From Brienomyrus brachyistius (lineage: Eukaryota; Chordata; Actinopteri; Osteoglossiformes; Mormyridae), in assembly GCF_023856365.1 (NCBI RefSeq), contig NW_026042839.1, forward strand, positions 24,888 to 88,887: a stretch of 64,000 nucleotides of DNA. The letters run 5' to 3'. Both the position numbers and the translations under genes were made by a program. Within the stretch, counting starts at the first letter, position 1, and every line of letters begins with the position of its first letter. Of this stretch, positions 38,117 to 50,118 are shown one piece after another. The notes below the pieces were generated by a model. The model saw nothing but the letters and a program-made list of their open reading frames with translations, did not search any database and had not been told where the DNA came from.

Positions 38117-39427
38117 TGGTGTTCGAACTAGCATGGAAAGAGGCTATGGGTAGCTACAAAAAGGCTCTTAGTGCCGCCAAATCATCTAGTATCTATCAGA
38201 ACTAATTGAAATAAACAAAAATAATCCTAGATTCCTATTTACTATGGTGTCCAAGCTGACTAATAACCAGACCACTGGTTATTTTCCAGTGACGACTTTA
38301 TGAAACTTTTTGACCAAAAATATGCTCAATTAAACAGAACATTTTGAATATTGAATATTGGTTAACCAGTCAGAACTGATGTACTTAATTTTATCTTCAA
38401 ATTCATCTACTTGTATGCTAGACCCTGTTCCATCAAAATTATTCAGCGATGCTCCCAGCATTGATTGAACCGCTACTAGCAATAGTTAAACTAAAACATA
38501 TAATCATATTACCCCAATTTTATCTTCACTGCACTGGCTGCCAGTTAGATTTCGTGTTGACTACAAAACACTGCTCTTAACCTATAAAGCTGTAAATGGT
38601 CTTGCACCGCAGTATGTGAGTGACCTCATTTGCGTTCCGAATCATACACTTAGATGACGAGATGGAGGTATTCTATCCGTACCCAGAATAAAGAACATTA
38701 CCTTTGGGGGAAGAGCATTTGCTCATAAAGCACCACAGCTATGGAATAAACGTCCTATTAGTGTTCGGAACTCAGACACAATCTCTGCTTTTAAGTCAAG
38801 GCTTAAGATGTACCTCTTTCGCCAGTCTTTTGGATAGTTAAATCTTCTTTTCTAAGGTGAATGGGAAATCTGGAGGTTCATAGTTATTTGAGATTGAAGG
38901 GGAAAGGGGGGATTGGTGCTGTCGTCCTGCCACTCTCGCCGATCACTTAAGCTGTGGATGGGAGGTGGCTTGACGCCAAAACCTCTGTAAACCCTCATGC
39001 CTGTGCTTCCTTCCAGGTCACTCTTTTAGGCAGGCTGTCATAGTTGCTTTAGTCCTGCCGGTTAGGTGTAGGGCAATAACTCTTCTCCATCTTCTCTTTT
39101 TCGAGCTGATACCGAGCCGACTACACCGTGTGAACCCGCACCTGGACTCCTGGATATAACTACATGAAACCAACTGGGACTTTATAACTATATGAACTCT
39201 AATGAATGTCAATGTAAATGCAGTTTCATGCTCCTTGGTCGCCCAGAGGAGGATGGGGTCCCCTTCTGAGTCTAGGTTCCACTCAAGGTTTCTTCCTGCT
39301 AGAGGGAGTTTCCTTGCCACTGTCGCCTCAGGCTTGCTTGGTGGGGTTCTGGCCGGTTAAATGTAAAGTGCTTTGTGACAATGCATGTCGTTAAAAGCGC
39401 TATATAAATAAAATTGAATTGAATTGA
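38117..39427 (+). mobile_element. L2/Maui-like LINE, 3' remnant
   Basis: A frame around 38136-38260 recalls the linker before the reverse transcriptase (SYKKALSAAKSS). At 38510-38840 the conserved C-terminal part SSLHWLPVRFRVDYKTLLLT is present, followed by LAPQYVSDL and PQLWNKRPISVRNSDTISAF. The 3' non-coding end has the common fish L2 ending with TTTCCTTGCCACTGTCGCC, AAGCGCTATATAAATAAA and an (ATTGA)n tail. Most of the polymerase is deleted and the frame is broken, so it is inactive. Confidence 0.75.
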
Positions 39428-39488
39428 AGTGCTTCCTCAGATTCATTTTTAAATGTTCTCCAGCTAATTTCCACTATGGCCACGAGTT

Positions 39489-41036
39489 CTAGTATTTTAA
39501 ATTAATATTGAAATGGTCATTTGGCTGAACAGCATCCCGACCTGTTAGAATCTTATATACCTGGATCATGTCCCCCCATAGTCTCCTTTGCTTGAGGCTA
39601 AACAGATTCAGCTCAGCGAACCTCTCCTCATAAGACATTCCTCTAAGTGCAGGAATCATTCTAGTCATCCTACGTTGCACCTTTTCCAAGGCAGCAATGT
39701 CCTTCTGAAGGTATGGTGACCAAACCTGCACACAGTATTCTAGGTGGGATCTTACCAAGGAATTATATAATCGTAGCATCACTTCTCTTGACTTACATCT
39801 CTAGGTGTGTGGAGTTTAATCCAACATCCTTTTGCCTTTTTTTAATGCTTCCCCACACTGGCAAGAGTGGGACATGGAAGTATCAACATACACACCGAGA
39901 TCTTTCTCGTAATCAGCTACCTTTATTTCAGTGGAACCCATAAAATATCTGTACTTTACTATATTTACTATATTTCTGCTCCCTGCATGGATTACCTTAT
40001 ATTTATCTATGTTAAATTTCATCTGCCACGTATGAGCCCAGTCGCTAATTAAATCCAGATCCTGTTGTAGCCTCTCTGGACATGAGACATGATCTAACAT
40101 CAATCAGAAGATACCACACCAGCAGATAATGATTTCTGGAATAGTAAAGTTAAAGGTTGGCTAATAATACCCCTCATCTCTTTTAAAACTATAGATAAGA
40201 TGCCATCAGGGCCTTGCGATTTATTTATTTTGAGCTTAGCTAGGCTTTGTACCACAGCCTCAGTTATACATATATTGGTCATAGACATCGTTGTATTGTA
40301 CTAAATGGTGGTAAGCTATTCTACTGTGAACAGCCATTGTAAAATAATCATTAAACTCATTTATATCAATTTCATTTTCAATTATAAGGCCCTTACTATC
40401 CTGCAAATGAGTGATTTTCAGCTTTTAGAGCTCTTTCGGAGTTAAAATATTGGAAGAAACTTTTAACGTCATCCTTATAACTGTTATTAACTAACCTGTA
40501 GACTTAGATACTCCTGCTTTATTTGAAATCATTAGTTAATTTCCATTTGTGGAAGAAAGCCCTTTTGCTCCTGACTTTATTCTTAATTTTCGTAGTAAAC
40601 CACCTGTGACATCGCGTGCTGGACGAACAGGCAGGAAGCGAGGAATCAAGGATCCGGGGAAACGGAGAGTCGGGAATGAGGGTTTATTGATGAAAACAGG
40701 TACCAACAGCGAGAGATTTCAATGACAGGACTGGGGAAACAGACTTGAATGTGGACTAAATACACAGGACTACTCAAACTGACAGAAAACAGCTTGGTTA
40801 CAATCGGGGCAGCAACACATGGTTAATGAGGGGGCGTGGCACACACGAGGATCGTACAAGCAGGTCATGACACCAGCTTGGTTGCAGTTTCCTAGATTTA
40901 GTTTTTCTGGAAACGGGTATGAAGTTCTTTTGCACTTGCAACAATGTGCTTTTAAAAAATTCCCATGCCTCTTCCACAGTATTGCTATTTAACTCCATCC
41001 GATTTACAGTTTCTAGTTTCAGTCTCATACCATTGA
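39489..41036 (-). mobile_element. CR1-like LINE, internally deleted, minus
   Basis: Reading on minus, 41028-40873 gives a pre-polymerase piece (AWEFFKSTLLQVQKNFIPVS). Then 40288-40100 gives LKINKSQGPDGI, the start of the palm. Then 40103-39816 gives WQMKFNIDKYKVIHAG and KDLGVYVD, and 39782-39489 gives LVRSHLEYCVQVWSPYLQKD, RMTRMIPALRGMSYEER and KQRRLWGDMI. The stretch with the catalytic A/F-x-D-D motif is absent, so the element cannot copy itself. An LTR-like element interrupts it at 40605-40872. Confidence 0.75.
40605..40872 (-). mobile_element. LTR-like element inside the CR1 remnant
   Basis: It begins TGTGACATCG and ends GTCATGACA. Its reverse complement aligns with the solo LTR at 49842-50118, sharing TGTCATG, GTGTGTGCCACGCCCCCT and a TGACA end. 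The flanks CCACC and CCAGC are a near-match to a 5-bp duplication. Confidence 0.6.
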
Positions 41037-42526
41037 ATTACCCTTCCTAACATTGTATACTTTTGTTTTGGACTTGGTTGAAGACTCAGGCAGCAGGAGT
41101 TGCCCCAACGTTGGTATGTCCTTATCCATAAGGGGGGAGTAACGTTCTGGTTTCCCGACCTTATAGATGAAGGAGTTGGGGGATGTTGCCAGTGACCTGC
41201 CGGATTCCAGGCAGAACAGGCCTCGCTATGCCACAGCCCTTCAGAGACTGGGGCCTTCCGTGCAGAACCTCTGCATCCAAATTAGACCAGTTGTTTAACA
41301 AAACCCTAAAATGGGGTTATTTTTGACATGGAACGGGACTTTGATTCAACAACCCATTACTTAGTTGCGGGCAAGTACCCAATATCAAGTATAGCTGCAA
41401 AGAATCTGCCAGAGATTTTCAGAGAAGTTCCCCAGATGCATGGACTGGACTAAGGTGCGTCAGATTAAACAGGAGCCTGGTAAATTCTGTGAGCCCCACG
41501 CCAAGTGACTGATGGAAACATACTCCAGCTACAGTGAGATGGACCCTCCAGCGGACCGAGAGTGGGATTCCCTCTGGGAGCGACAACTCGTGCAGTTGCT
41601 GGTGGATGAGCTGCAAACAGACATCAAGAAGGACTTCCAACCTCACAATCATTTACCAAACCACTTCAGGTAACTTGTAAAGATGTAGGTATTGGAGTAT
41701 TCACACATTCATTTGCAGTGTCCACCTCCTGTCCGGTAAATTTGGCAGGACAAAATTTGAATAACCTATAGGCCTGACTCATGAATGCGGCTGAGACGAG
41801 TAAAGGTAGAACAGGTGGCCAATCCTGTTATACAGTCCTAGTAGATTGAGAACCACCTGATTGCAACTGTAGTTGGAATCAAGGGCTGAGCAGCATGGTG
41901 GCCTGGGGGACAATTATGAAAACACAGACCCACTGATATCCTTAAAACCCACAATCAAAAGAGGAGTCAGGATGGCCAGTGACATGTGCTGGCTAAATGG
42001 GGACAACAAAGAGAGAACAGAACAAGGCAGGGAGGGATTCTGACACAGGTGCCATGCTACTTTGTTTAAATATGCTGTAATGTTTTAGTGCAAGCCTTAG
42101 ACAATGGAATCTCTGATGACGCCGCAGTCTGGCTCTTTCTGAAGGTCCTATACTGTAACCGTCCTGAGAAGTTGTTTGCATGCACTTGCTGCCTTGACAC
42201 TTGTTGATGTGCGTGTGCCCTGCTCGAGCAGTAAAGGGGAGATCACATGCAGAGCTGATTTTCTGTAGTTCCTTAGAATAAAAATAGAATATCTCTTCAA
42301 ATAGGAACACATGCTGCGTTTGATTATTTCACTCCAACTCGGACAAAAACGTCACGAAAAACATCACTTCCCATTAGAAACGCCTCTTTTATGACGTTAA
42401 TGTCTGACAGAATCTTCTTGTCCGAGTTGCCCCTGTGACGTAATTTCAACATGGCGGCTTACACACTCAACATTAATTCTATTTACAAATCCTTAAAATG
42501 TTTATTTTGTTAAATTTATTATTATC
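41037..42526. other. No gene recognised
   Basis: A plus-strand frame (about 41517-41670) reads MDPPADREWDSLWERQLVQL, which has the look of a retroelement protein scrap, but I cannot place it. A minus-strand 105-codon frame (41993-42310) has no features. Confidence 0.35.
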
Positions 42527-42882
42527 CCATCCATCCATTTTCCAAACTGCTTATCCTACTGGGTCACGGGGGGGTCCGGAGCCTATCCCGGAAGCATGGG
42601 CACGAGGCTGGGAACAACCCAGGATGGGGGGCCAGCCCATCGCAGGGCACACTCACACACACCATGCACTCTCACATGCATTCCTACGGGCAATTTAGCA
42701 AGTCCAATTAGCCTCAGCATGTTTTTGGACTGTGGGGGGGGAACCGGAGTACCCGGAGGAAACCCCACGACGACATGGGGAGAACATGCAAACTCCACAC
42801 ACATGTGACCCAGGCGGAGATTTGAACCTGGGTCCCAGAGGTGTGAGGCAACAGTGCTAACCAGTGCACGACCATACCGCCC
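42527..42882 (-). repeat. SINE-like repeat, minus, full length
   Basis: It runs from the CCATCCATCC end to the GCCC head. A duplicated ATTTATTATTAT is found on both sides (near 42514 and 42883), which agrees with a target duplication. Confidence 0.8.
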
Positions 42883-43889
42883 ATTTATTATTATTATTAT
42901 TTATAATTATTAGTAATTATTAATGTAATTGCACGTGTTCGATTTAGAGAATACCATATTGTGACCGTAAACAGTATCCTAACATGCAATATCAGATTTT
43001 TACCAGACTTGTTAGTGTTTTTGGTTTGTTTGTAGTTTGTTTGCCTCTCGAAAAAAGAATATCGCTATGAATGTACTAAAATACTTTATAAAGCTTTTAA
43101 TGTGGTTTGACTAGTTCCTGTTTCTTGTTTATTTGTCTGAAATAATAATCTTACTCCATAACTGCTAAAATATAAAGCAACAACACAGCAGCGTATTCAT
43201 GGAGGCAGCCATGTTTGTTCCGAGTTGTGCTAGCTTGAACGGGAGATTGTTGGATGTGATGTCACCCAATTTGGAATTTCCAAGTTCCGAGAGAAAAACG
43301 AACGCACCACAAGACTCTGGCTGGAAATTTCTACAATAGAGCCATTTAGTTATTTCTAGAAAAATATTTAGAGCCAATGACCTGATGTCATTGTAACACA
43401 GGTCACTGTCCGTGGTGCTGAATTCTCTACTTGATGGGCTGGTGCTGAATGAATATGACAGCTGGCCAACATGTCTGTGTGCTTCCACTGACTGGCACCC
43501 AGACATATAATGACTTTTAACAATGAGGAGGGAAACGTCCAGGACAGGAAATTAGTCAACAGTAATTAGTAATCACATATAGTTCTCATTTATCATGATG
43601 TAAAATTCAAAAACCTTTTTTTTATTATTAAGGGATAAATGTAATTGAGTTTTAATGTATCCTTTCCGCTCTTAAAATCGCAAATTATTTCTGACTATTA
43701 ATCTGCACATTTAATAATTTCATTAATATTACCTAATTGGTTGTCTTTTTTATTAAATTTTAAAACTAGCTGTACAATTGTTGATGTTGTTGCTGTTCTG
43801 AATGTCATTGGCCTGTTGCCTTACGTCTGTCTAACATGAGTGAGGGGATGGATGCACTATTCTATGGGGGCCTCTGTAGAGAATAAATG
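42883..43889. other. No gene recognised
   Basis: AT-rich DNA. A 113-codon minus frame at 43165-43506 has no recognisable domain. Confidence 0.4.
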
Positions 43890-44890
43890 ATCCTAATTTT
43901 ATATTGAGAGAGATGGTTAATTCCTTTTATATCCATACTGCGTTCAGAGCCCCTGTTCTGCCGTTGATCACTGCTGCATATCATCCCCAAACCAATGGCC
44001 TGGATGAGAAAAACGAATGATGACATAAAATGGTAAGTCTGTTTTTGAGGTTGTTTTAGAACTGTGTGAGACAGGCTCTATTCTTTTAACATTACATCAG
44101 GAATTACTGATATTATTGACAATCAATCCCTTAATATCAGTATCTCACAAAAGTGAGTACACCCCACACATTTTTGTAAATATTTTATTATATCTTTTCA
44201 AGGGACAACGTTAAAGATATGAAACTCTGATAGAATGTAAAGTAATCAGTGTACAGCTTGTATAATGGTGTAAATTTGATGTCCCCTCAAAATAACTCAA
44301 CACACAGCCATTAATGTCTGAACTGCTGGCAACAAAAGTGAGATTAAAAATGATTTGTGGCAAGATCGGATCATGTGTGTTGAAGAGTTTCTTATGACTG
44401 ACAAGTAGTTATTTAAAAACATATCTTGAAACAGCAAATTACATTGTTCTTAATGCTTTTAGAAAATGACTCTTTATAATGATCTGTGAATAATAATAAT
44501 TTGCTATGAATGTTTTTCCACTTCAGCTTTCCACAATTATTCTTCCCGATGAGAAAAGCTACGGCACGTTTTTTGATGAAAAAAATAAAGTAGTTGAGAC
44601 AATAAGCAACAACAGCTGAAAACATCTCCTAGTAACAGGAAAAACAGAAGCAGGCATGTGGTAAACGAATACAAAAGAGGTACCAAAACACAGTTTATCA
44701 TGTTGGAGATGAGGCGCTTCTGTTCAACATGAGGAAGCGGGGACGGAAAGGAGGAAGAACGGAACCGGATTTTACCGGACCTTATGTCATCCAGGCAATA
44801 TGTGGCAAGCTGGTTACACTGTCTAATTCTGAAGGGGCAACTTTAAAGAACAAATACAATGTAAACCACATACAGAAGGAGCCAAACTGA
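43890..44890 (+). pseudogene. Integrase fragments (gypsy or Ginger type), split by other DNA
   Basis: At 43957-44016 the frame reads LITAAYHPQTNGLDE, the conserved end of a retroviral-type integrase core. At about 44690-44890 it reads VGDEALLFNMRKRGRKGG and TGPYVIQAICGKLVTL, then LKNKYNVNHIQK and a stop. This is the GPY/F-like C-terminal module found in gypsy and Ginger integrases. The two parts are separated by about 670 bp that includes a Tc1/mariner end. Catalytic D residues upstream are missing. Confidence 0.65.
44138..44345 (+). mobile_element. Tc1/mariner-like terminal fragment
   Basis: The stretch CAGTATCTCACAAAAGTGAG followed by TACACCCCACACATTTTTG and ending near ACAAAAGTGAGATT is a common fish Tc1-type terminal sequence. 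It contains no transposase. It lies between the two integrase fragments. Confidence 0.6.
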
Positions 44891-45504
44891 TGTCCCAAGT
44901 CAGGAATCACACAAGGTGCCAGAAGAGTATAAGACCAGTAAACCTCCCTCTAGCGCAGAGCTTCTGACAATCGAGAAGGATGCTGACAGTTGAAAAAAAA
45001 CTCATGTCTGTGTGTTATGAAAGAATATCAATAAATGTTTCCGAAAGGGGATGACTCATTTGGTAATTATTTACGGCTTATGTTATGGCTGCCAATTTAC
45101 AGTCTTTACTGAAGTCTGACTTCTTTTGAGTCACCTTTAATATAGATTGGACACTCTCTATGCAATGTGCAATACTTACATAGATGGTAAATGTTTACCT
45201 GCTTGCACAGATGGATGATTAGGTAATTAGTGTAAGTGTGAGTGTGTGTTCAATCGCATGTATGTCCAAGGTCCATAGTAAATAATATACACTGATCAAG
45301 AGATGCCCGAAAGTGGATAAAAGAGGACATTAGTGGGTGTATCACTTAGTGTAACGCGTGCAGGAAAATGAGCAGGACTGCAAGCCATATAATGACCCTT
45401 GTCTAGCTCTTAATACAGTATGCATACAGTGATGTATCTACAATGGACAGCTACTATGAGCAGATAGCACAGTACAGGTGCTTATAAGATCTGTATGCTA
45501 TTTC

Positions 45505-46056
45505 CATCCATCCATCCATTGTCCAAACCGCTTATCCTACTGGGTCGTGGGGGGTCTGGAGCCTATCCCGGAAGCAATGGGCACGAGGCAGGGAACAACC
45601 CAGGATGGGGAGCCAGCCCATCACAGGGCACACTCACACACTATTCACTCATACATGCATACCTACGGGCAATTTAGTAACTCCAGTTAGCCTCAGCATC
45701 CATCCATCCATCCATTGTCCAAACCGCTTATCCTACTGGGTCACAGGGGGTCCGGAGTCTATCCCGGAATCAATGGGCACGAGGCAGGGAAGAACCCAGG
45801 ATGGGGGGCCAGCCCATCACAGCTCACACTCACACACCATTCACTCACACATGCACACCTACGGGCAATTCAGCAACTCCAATTAGCCTCAGCATGTTTT
45901 TGGACTGTGGGGGGAAACCGGAGACCCGGAGGAAACCCCACGACGACACGGGGAGAACATGCAAACTCCACACCCATGTGACCCAGGCAGAGACTCGAAC
46001 CCGGGTCCCAGAGGTGTGAGGCAACAGTGCTAACCACTGCACCACCATGCCGCCCC
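45505..46056 (-). repeat. Compound SINE-like repeat with target duplication
   Basis: A partial copy (45505-45697) is followed head-to-tail by a complete copy (45698-46056). A 14-bp duplication CTGTATGCTATTTC at 45491-45504 and 46057-46070 encloses both, so a single insertion was later partly duplicated inside. Confidence 0.85.
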
Positions 46057-46070
46057 CTGTATGCTATTTC

Positions 46071-47070
46071 ATTCTATAAAAAGAAACTTACTGTACTGTA
46101 CAATAAAGTATTTCACCACTGCTTCTTCCTCAGCTCCCACTGTTTGCTAGCACATGCATCTTTTGATTTCTTAGTGCAATCTGTGCTTTATTTTTTTTTT
46201 GTGAAATGTAAGTGCAGTATCTGTTTATTAAGTGCTGTGGTTTAATATGTACATTATTATTTCAGTACTGTGTATACTGTCCTTAATGTCTTGCCTCTCT
46301 CGTATAACTTGAGATACGCCCAAATTGACTTGCAACAAGTGGTCCTGGTTCCAAATGCGGAAGGCGATGGATACCTGTATTTTATATGCTGTAGTGTGCT
46401 GGGTGTCAGACATTGCAATGCACCTTGCTTTGATCTTGACCTGTTAGATCAGAGGGAGGTAATCTTATCCAGAAAGGGCCACTGTGTATGATGGTTTTCA
46501 CTGCAACTCTCTGAACAGCGAACCTAACAGTTATCCCAATACCTTGATCTTGCTAGCATATTTAAATGTGTACCTATTCAGGAATAGAGTGGTGAAGGCA
46601 TTCAGAGGAGGACTGATGATTATCAGAGGGAACAAAGGGGCTGGGTACTTGTCAGTATCCAGTAGAACCACCAGACTCCTACACTGAATGGTTCTGGATG
46701 TGGCACAGACGTTAATCCCTCTGTATTAGGGGATCCGTCTCCAGTTTGTACTCTTCTAGTTAATAGGTAGATTATCAGGCAGTTTTTCACCCTAGTCCAG
46801 TACTCATTGACAGCCTAATACACCGTGTTTCAGTTTGTCTTGATAGTCAATACATGTCACAGGATGTACATTACTCTGATGGGCAGGCCCTCTTACATAT
46901 GATGGAAATTGCAATACCTACTTTTGGCCACGAGATGGCAGCAAGAAAATAGAAAAATTATTTTCCCACGGTCTACTAGCAGCTTTTAGATGTTAATTCT
47001 TCATAAAAATAATTTGACTTGATCCAATGTATTTTTAATACAAACAATTACCACACAAAGCTGCTAGTTT
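46071..47070. other. Spacer of the inverted duplication, no gene recognised
   Basis: Open frames up to 73 codons on plus and none with known motifs. Confidence 0.4.
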
Positions 47071-47291
47071 CCTCCGGTTTCCCCCCACAGTCCAAAAACA
47101 TGCTGAGGCTAATTGGAGTAGCTAAATTTACCGTAGGTGTGCATGTGTGAGTGAATGGTGTGTGAGTGTGAGCTGTGATGGGCTGGCCCCCCATCCTGGG
47201 TTCTTCCCTGCCTCGTGCCCATTGATTCCGGGATAGACTCCGGACCCCCTGTGACCCAGTAGGATAAGCGGTTTGGACAATGGATGGATGG
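47071..47291 (+). repeat. SINE-like repeat, 3' part
   Basis: This is the reverse-complement partner of 45698-45920. Shared variants such as GGGATAGACTCCGGACCCCC show that it was copied with the inverted duplication and not inserted independently. Confidence 0.8.
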
Positions 47292-47831
47292 AAATAGCAT
47301 ACAGATTAAGCACCTGTACTGTGCTATCTGCTTATAGTAGCTGTCCATTGTAGATACATCACTGTATGCATACTGTATTAAGAGCTAGATAAGGACAGTG
47401 GGTCATTATATGGCTTGCAGTCCTGCTCATTTTCCTGCACCCGTTACACTAAGTGATACACCCACTAATGTCCTCTTTCATCCACTTTCAGGCATCTCTT
47501 GATCAGTGTATATTACTTACTATGGACCTTGGACATACATGCGATTGGACACACACACACACACACACACACTTACACTAATTACCTAATCAACCATCTG
47601 TGCAAGCAAGTAAACATGTACCATCTATATAAGTATTGTACATAGCATAGAGAGTGTCCAATCTATATTAAAGGTGACTCGAAAGAAGTCAGACTTTAGT
47701 AAAGACTGTAAATTTCTCAGCCATAACATAAGCCGTAAATAATTACCAAATGAGTCATCCCCTTTCGGAAACATTTATTGATATTCTTTCATAACACACA
47801 GACATGAGTTTTTTTTCAACTGTCAGCATCC

Positions 47832-48309
47832 GATCCAAACGGGATTCCCATTTCCTTTCTGTGGGATCCAACAGAACACGGGCTGACCATCAGTCAACAT
47901 GTCTTCAACCATGCAGGACAGGACCCAGTCCAGGCCAAACCTCACGGTGCTGGTGTTAATAAAAAAAATGTAAGGAACATGCAGCTGCAGCTCACACACA
48001 AACACAGTCCACAGCATCCAGAAAAAGGTCAGGCCTTTTTCTTCTTTAGCTGACTCCGCCCAGACCTCGCCCCCTTTCTGGGCGCCTCGCACTATGCCTT
48101 TGAACTGGCCCTGCAGCTTGGCCCGTTTCCTGTTTCCCAATGCAAGTCATAAGATTCACCCGTAAATGATATTTTGAATCGGAACGATATTTATTACTAT
48201 TGTTTAGATTAAATATATAACGGTTTAATGATTGAATATAACTTGATATTGTTGTTTGTGTTGTTTAGTTTGAGGTTCTAGTTTCTGTCTTTATCCGCTT
48301 TCGTTTCAG
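47832..48309. other. DNA before the tbxt-like exons
   Basis: A 105-codon minus frame (47823-48140) has no known domain. No T-box coding exon is visible here on plus. A polypyrimidine stretch and TTTCAG at 48304-48309 form the acceptor for the first tbxt-like exon. Confidence 0.4.
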
Positions 48310-48599
48310 TAGGCAGCTGGTTCATCCCAGGCTCAGGGTCTCTCTGCTCTTCATCAAACCCACACCCCCAGTTTGGGAGCACCCTCTCCCTCTCCTCCCC
48401 CCACGGCTGTGACTGTTACTCCTCCTTGAGGAGTAACTGCTCCGCCCCCTATCCCAGCCCCTATACCCACAGGAGTGCATCACCCAGTGAGCCGCCGCCC
48501 TGCCTGTCCCCTCACACAAGCACACACTGAAATCATGGTCCTAAGCTCTCTGTGTGGGTCACCACGATAGTACAGCACACCGACGATTACCCTCTGACT

Positions 48600-48790
48600 G
48601 AATCAGAATCAGCTTTATTTGGCCAAGTATGTTCACACATATTGGGAATAGTTAGACATTTAATCAAAATAATTAAGACAAGACATAAACATACAGTTCT
48701 GTTGATATGCGACGCATATAACCTCTGCATTCACAGCACTGCTTCAGTTATCGAAGAGCAAATTTCCAAAACTCACTCAGTCCGATAACC
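48600..48790 (-). repeat. Interspersed repeat in the first tbxt-like intron
   Basis: AATCAGAATCAGCTTTATTT and GGCCAAGTATGTTCACACAT form a very common fish repeat, usually the inverted 3' end of a LINE. The far boundary is not clear. Confidence 0.5.
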
Positions 48791-49841
48791 TAAAGTAATA
48801 AGTCATAATCCTCTTCATACGTTGCAGTAATGGGAATGAAATCTCACTCAGTGTTTATGTAATGGAGCAATGGAATTTCGTGAAATTTCCAAAAGTCCAC
48901 AGAAATATTTAGAAAAACATTCCTGCAGACTGAGTTTTTGATATTTGCTTTTCAATTAACACAATTTTCTTCAGTCTGAGGTTTAACAGAATTCAGCCAT
49001 ATGCTGTTCAAAAAAAACTACACAGAACAAAAACAGAATGGACTTTACATCTGTCTGAAAGGAAAGTTGACACAGGCTGCAGCAGTGAACAAATCAATCA
49101 ATGTATTAAAGTTAGGCATTAAGTAACTGGAGGCAGTATATACATAACATGATAACATGCCTTTTCTGTATTGACCATATTAAGGACGCTGTAACACTGC
49201 CCACCACATACCTGCTTCATTTATTGTTTTATACTTGCAGCTGCTTATTCAGACAGCTCGTCTACCTGTCTGTCCATGTTGCCCTCCCATGACAACTGGT
49301 CCAGCCTACAGGTGCCGTCCCATTCCGGCATGTTACCCATGAGTCATAGCGGCACCTCCGGGAGCAGCTCCAGGTGAGCCCGTGCCTCCCCTCCCCCACC
49401 TGTCCCCATGCTGAGTCTCGGGCCCCCGTCTTCCCTCTTGTTCTCGCCTATACCCACATCCTGGCCTGTGTCTGCATCGTCTCACCTCGTTAACAGGACT
49501 TTCGCCTTCTTCTGTCCTGATCCATTCAGGCCCATCATTCTGGGACATGCTTTGATTTATTTCGCCATAGTTACTCTTTGTTTTCCTTTGTACTTTGCAC
49601 TCTACAAGTAAAATGAATAAAAAATAGGCATTATTTTGATATTGTTTTAGTACAGTGACACTAGTATATTTGTTGTTGTTTCCAGGCAACACTGCATGCT
49701 GATTTAACGTCTTTCCTTAATCTCCACCCCATTGCTCACACACAGCCAGTATCCCAGTTTGTGGTCAATGAGCTCCTCCTCACTCACCCCAGTCTCCTAG
49801 TCCAGTGGAATGTCCAACAGCTTGGGCTCTCAGTTCCTGCG

Positions 49842-50118
49842 TGTCATGCCCGGCTCGTCCGCTCCTCCTGTGTGCCACGCCCCCTGATTACCCACGTGTT
49901 TTCTCCCGATTTGTACCCAGCTGTATCTAGTTAATTTGCTCAGTCCTGTGTATTTCAGTCCGTGTCTTACCTGAGTCCAGTGTCTGTCATTGATGTTTGT
50001 ATGCGTGAGATGTTTCCCCGTCCGCGCTTCCTAATTAAACTCCCGTTTTTGCCTGTCCGCTTGCTCCTTGCACGCCTTGCCCGCACGATCGCCTGCCTGC
50101 TTGTACCCGATCGTGACA
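49842..50118 (+). mobile_element. Solo LTR, 277 bp, in the last tbxt-like exon
   Basis: It starts TGTCATGCCC, ends GATCGTGACA, and is flanked on both sides by CTGCG (49837-49841 and 50119-50123). TG...CA ends with a 5-bp duplication fit an LTR left by recombination of a full retroelement. The added length (277 + 5 = 282) is a multiple of three, so the tbxt frame after it is unchanged. Confidence 0.85.

Larger units (their letters stand above)
44978..47831. repeat. Inverted duplication (arms 44978-45920 and 47071-47831)
   Basis: From GGATGCTGACAGTTG at 44978 the sequence is repeated in reverse complement, ending at 47831. The arms match through GGACAGCTACTATGAGCAGA and CAGTACAGGTGCTTA and into a SINE-like repeat. 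The left arm is longer because it has an extra 193-bp piece of that repeat. The right arm has a longer (CA)n run at 47551-47572. The spacer (about 45921-47070) shows no known gene. Confidence 0.88.

Noticed and set aside
49333..49692. 119-codon minus-strand frame
   Set aside because: It is the shadow of the Brachyury-like exon B and following intron on the other strand.
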